Assembly (NCBI GenBank): GCA_019448385.1
Contig: JAGTXO010000091.1
Location: 1 to 54,166, forward strand
Length of the DNA stretch: 54,166 nt
Direction of reading: 5' to 3'
DNA from: Diacronema lutheri
Taxonomy: Eukaryota; Haptophyta; Pavlovophyceae; Pavlovales; Pavlovaceae
The translations under genes and the position numbers were made by a program. Numbering within the stretch: the first letter of the stretch is position 1; every line of letters starts with the position of its first letter. Below the pieces are notes generated by a model. That model was not told the origin of the DNA. It ran no database searches and was given only the letters and a program-made list of their open reading frames with translations. This document shows, piece after piece, positions 51,201 to 54,166 of this stretch.

Positions 51201-53524
51201 CGGGCCAGGCAAAGGGCGGGCCAGGCCAAGGGCGGGCCAGGCAAAGGGCGGGCCAGGCAAAGGGCGGGCCAGGCAACGGGCGGGCCAGGCAAAGGGCGGG
51301 CCAGGCAACGGGCGGGCCAGGCAACGGGCGGGCCAGGCCAAGGGGGCCAGGCAAGGGCGGGCCAGGCCAAGGGCGGGCCAGGCCAAGGGCGGGCCAGGCA
51401 ACGGGCGGGCCAGGCAAAGGGCGGGCCAGGCAACGGGCGGGCCAGGCAACGGGCGGGCCAGGCAAAGGGCGGGCCAGGCAAAGGGCGGGCCAGGCAAAGG
51501 GCGGGCCAGGCAACGGGCGGGCCAGGCAAAGGGCGGGCCAGGCAACGGGCGGGCCAGGCAACGGGCGGGCCAGGCAAAGGGCGGGCCAGGCAACGGGCGG
51601 GCCAGGCAAAGGGCGGGCCAGGCCAAGGGCGGGCCAGGCAAAGGGCGGGCCAGGCAACGGGCGGGCCAGGCAAAGGGCGGGCCAGGCAACGGGCGGGCCA
51701 GGCAAAGGGCGGGCCAGGCAAAGGGCGGGCCAGGCAAAGGGCGGGCCAGGCAAAGGGCGGGCCAGGCAAAGGGCGGGCCAGGCAAAGGGCGGGCCAGGCA
51801 ACGGGCGGGCCAGGCAAAGGGCGGGCCAGGCAACGGGCGGGCCAGGCAAAGGGCGGGCCAGGCAAAGGGCGGGCCAGGCAAAGGGCGGGCCAGGCAAAGG
51901 GCGGGCCAGGCAAAGGGCGGGCCAGGCAAAGGGCGGGCCAGGCAAAGGGCGGGCCAGGCAAAGGGCGGGCCAGGCAAAGGGCGGGCCAGGCAAAGGGCGG
52001 GCCAGGCAAAGGGCGGGCCAGGCAAAGGGCGGGCCAGGCAAAGGGCGGGCCAGGCAAAGGGCGGGCCAGGCAAAGGGCGGGCCAGGCAGCGGGCGCACAG
52101 CGAGCGTGCCGCGGCGGGGCGCGTGCGCACCTGCGCGCGCAACGCCTCGCGCCGGCAGCTCACGGTTCGCACATAGAGCGCTCCATCAAGCGTCGCGCCC
52201 GCGCGCTCGAGCGCGACACGCACCGCCTCCTCCGCGGCGAGGTCGACGTCAGACGGTGGTAGGTCGGCAGCGCGCAGCACCTCGGGGCGCGGCAGCGCAC
52301 CGCTCGCGTCCGCCGCGAGGCAGTCGTCGCACGCGAAGGGCGCGTCTGTGTGCAGGTCGGGTGAGTGGTACCGGGCGCATGTCCAGTGGAACCAGCGACT
52401 GCACGGCCCCTCGCACTGAGTGAGGGGCGGGGTGGGGCAAGGGCACGGGGCGGGGCGAGGGCACGGGGTGGGGCGAGGGCACGGGGCGGGGCGGGGCGAG
52501 GGCACGGGGTGGGGCGAGGGCACGGGGCGGGGCGAGGGCACGGGGCGGGGCGAGGGCGCGGGGCGCGTGGGCCGGTTGCTTTGACTCGGCGCGAGGCAGC
52601 GCGGCGCGGCGGCAATCTTCGCCCGTGCGCGACAAAGGGGCCCAGAGCGCGCGCAGGCACTGCGCGTTCCACTTTCTGCGCGCGAGAGAACTTTGGCCTA
52701 CCCAACCGCCCTGCCCACCCACCCAACCCGCCCGCCGCGCGCGCGTCGCGAGGAAGCCCGCCCGTCACCTGCACCATGTTGTCCACATCCTCCTGCTCTT
52801 CGATCGAGTTGACGCGCTTTTCAAAATCGGCGGGCTCGAGGCCGTACTCGGCGCAGACGGCGGGCCGCGTGCCGCCCGGCCGCGCCCACGCGTCGTAGCA
52901 CTGGCGACGGGAGCGACCATCGCGCGGCGCGCGCGGGAGGGGCGGAAACTATGGGCGCCTTCGCGCACCGCACACCGCCGGCAAGTGGCACGCGGCCAAG
53001 CACGCGCGGCCAAGGCACCCAGCACATCGCACACACCGCCGCCACCGCAATGGCAGCGCACATGGCTCCAAGCCACCCCGGCCATCACCCAGCACATCGC
53101 ACACACCGCCGCCACCGCAATGGCAGCGCACATGGCTCCAAGCCACCCCGGCCATCACCCAGCACATCGCACACACCGCGCACGCCGTGCTCGCTGCGCC
53201 GAGCGCGCGCACGCGGCGCGCTGGAGAGGGGGGGGGGGGGGGGCGGGGGGGCGGTGTGGAAGGGTGTGGGTGGAGAAAGGCCGCAGGCCGCGGGCCGCGC
53301 GCTCACGCGCAAGTGCAGTGTGATCGTGCTCTTGTGCGCGCCGGACGCTTCGGCGAAGTAGGTCACGTTCCGCCGGATCCGCTCGCCGCAGTGCGAGCAG
53401 TAGGCATGCGGCACGACGAAGCGGAGCTGCTCGCACTTGCACGCGGCGCAGAGGACGCGCAGCCTGCTGCGCTCGACGGCGATGACGGTGCCGGGCGTCT
53501 CGGTGCTGTGTGCGCCGTACAGCT
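48266..53524 (-). CDS. CBP/p300-type histone acetyltransferase (5' part unresolved)
   Basis: Six exons are resolved: 53524-53307, 52900-52769, 52415-52131, 50188-50066, 49915-48773 and 48649-48266. All five introns (406, 353, 1942, 150 and 123 bp) are GT-AG with matching phases. In order they carry a Cys-rich RING-like module (CAACKCEQLRF, CSHCGERIRR), a PHD finger (VQ|CEGPCSRWFHWTCARY...FACDDCL), then the KAT11 fold. KAT11 shows FPYISRCLMAFQSQDGADIC, YVSYLDSVRLL, RTLVYHAILRGYL, HIWVAPPQPGDDYVFHAKP, WYEQML (the p300 Tyr1467 position) and FEGDYW. The fold ends QHWQFDDYAHAAHSTK|VLLWHLH. A Gly/Ala-rich insert lies after FEGDYW. No ZZ or TAZ2 finger follows before the stop. The product acetylates histones and acts as a coactivator. 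The first exon(s) lie upstream, perhaps beyond the window; exon 53524 begins in phase 1. Confidence 0.88.
50440..52090 (-). repeat. 16-bp minisatellite, about 100 copies, in the acetyltransferase intron
   Basis: A 1.65-kb array of AAAGGGCGGGCCAGGC and its variants (CAACGGGCG, CCAAGGGCG) fills the 1942-bp intron. One irregular spot with deletions lies near 51345. The period is not a multiple of three, so every frame reads the same GQAKG/ARPLP-type shadow peptide. Confidence 0.95.
53021..53170. repeat. 70-bp tandem repeat in the acetyltransferase intron
   Basis: AGCACATCGCACACACCG starts at 53021, 53091 and 53161, a 70-bp period, inside intron 52901-53306. A G run follows near 53229-53250. Confidence 0.9.
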
Positions 53525-54166
53525 CTGCGCGTGGCGCGTGGCGCGCGGAGCGGGAGGTGGGCTGGGTCGGGGTGGGCCGGGGGTGGGTGGGCGGGGTGCC
53601 CCGGGGGGGGGGGGGGGGGGGGGGACGGAAGGGTGGAAACGCCAAGTCCCTTGGCGATGCTCGGTTTCACGCGGCAAGGCGGCAAGGACACGCGGCGCGG
53701 CCCACATCAAGCAGAAGCGCGGAGGCACGCGGCGCACATCAAGCAGAAGGGCGGAGGCACGCGGCGCACATCAAGCAGAAGGGCGGAGGCACGCGGCGCA
53801 CATCAAGCAGAAGGGCGGAGGCACGCGGCGCACATCAAGCAGAAGGGCGGAGGCACGCGGCCCACATCAAGCGGAAGGACGGGGCGGCGCCGACCGGCAG
53901 CGGAATGTGCACCCAAGTCCCCGCCCTTCCGCTTGCGTGCTGCCCACGCGGCCACAGGTGCGGTCATACGCCCCAATGCCGCGCGGCACGGAGGTGCGGC
54001 TGCAAGGCATGCGCGCGCCTGTTCCACCTGCCCAATGCCGCGCTCGTGCACACGCACCTTGCAGCCGCACGTCGACGAGTGGCACGCCGAGCGAAGAGAG
54101 CGTTGCCGACTCGGCGCGGACAACAACGCCTCGCGCGCCTGAGAGCGCTGGCATGCCGGCCAGCGC
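53525..54166. other. Upstream of the acetyltransferase; 32-bp tandem repeats at 53705-53880
   Basis: A 32-bp unit containing CATCAAGCAGAAGGGCGG repeats six times (53705, 53737, 53769, 53801, 53833, 53865). A minus-strand stretch PCRVKPSIAKGL near 53646-53695 could be an upstream exon, because a GC donor there would match the phase of exon 53524. No acceptor is visible for it. Nothing else is assigned to the window end. Confidence 0.45.

Noticed and set aside
50253-52541. Long frames with GQAKGGPGKGRAR-like or PLPGPPFAWPAL-like repeats
   Set aside because: Shadow translations of a 16-bp intronic minisatellite, open in all frames. Only the PHD exon 52415-52131 within this span is real.

Overview
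This window looks like nuclear DNA of a flagellated alga with a complex plastid; a haptophyte is the best fit. The evidence is very high GC, frequent short spliceosomal introns, an intraflagellar-transport gene, and proteins with a signal peptide followed by a transit-like stretch. I rebuilt 33 introns by phase-matching conserved exons. About half of the donors read GTGCGC and five are GC-AG. Acceptors are almost always CAG. Species assignment is inference.

Layout. 0.1-8.1 kb: a Trp-repeat/coiled-coil protein (-), an SMR-type transporter (+) starting 46 bp away, and a dipeptidyl-peptidase of the S9B type (-). 8.3-12.1 kb: a head-to-tail array of non-LTR retroelement copies. 12.5-17.6 kb: IFT74 (+) with seven exons and minisatellite-filled introns. 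17.8-24.5 kb: a membrane protein (-), an AP2-domain regulator (+), an inverted 1180-bp retroelement copy and a second membrane protein (+). 24.8-28.4 kb: a lipoxygenase-like locus broken by a TAA, then a second retroelement array. 28.5-34 kb: a CaMK-type kinase (-), a small Cys-rich secreted protein (+) and a TPR-methyltransferase (-). 34-39.8 kb: a broken phytanoyl-CoA-dioxygenase-like gene (+), a nuclear lamin with CaaX box (-), COP9 subunit CSN8 (+), an ankyrin-type protein (-) and a Costars protein (+). 39.9-40.7 kb: a unit bounded by inverted repeats that contains a small gene. 40.9-44.4 kb: a plastid-type pseudokinase (-). 46.0-47.8 kb: a secreted subtilisin-like protease (+). 48.3-53.5 kb: a CBP/p300-type acetyltransferase (-) whose 5' end is unresolved.

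The most unusual content is a clan of retroelements that all end in AAGCG(T/C)CGTTAGT. They are flanked by 7-19 bp direct repeats and stack on one another's junctions. The second most unusual is a complete metazoan-style lamin. Genes are tightly packed and five pairs are head-to-head. Intergenic and intronic DNA is dominated by C/G homopolymers and minisatellites.
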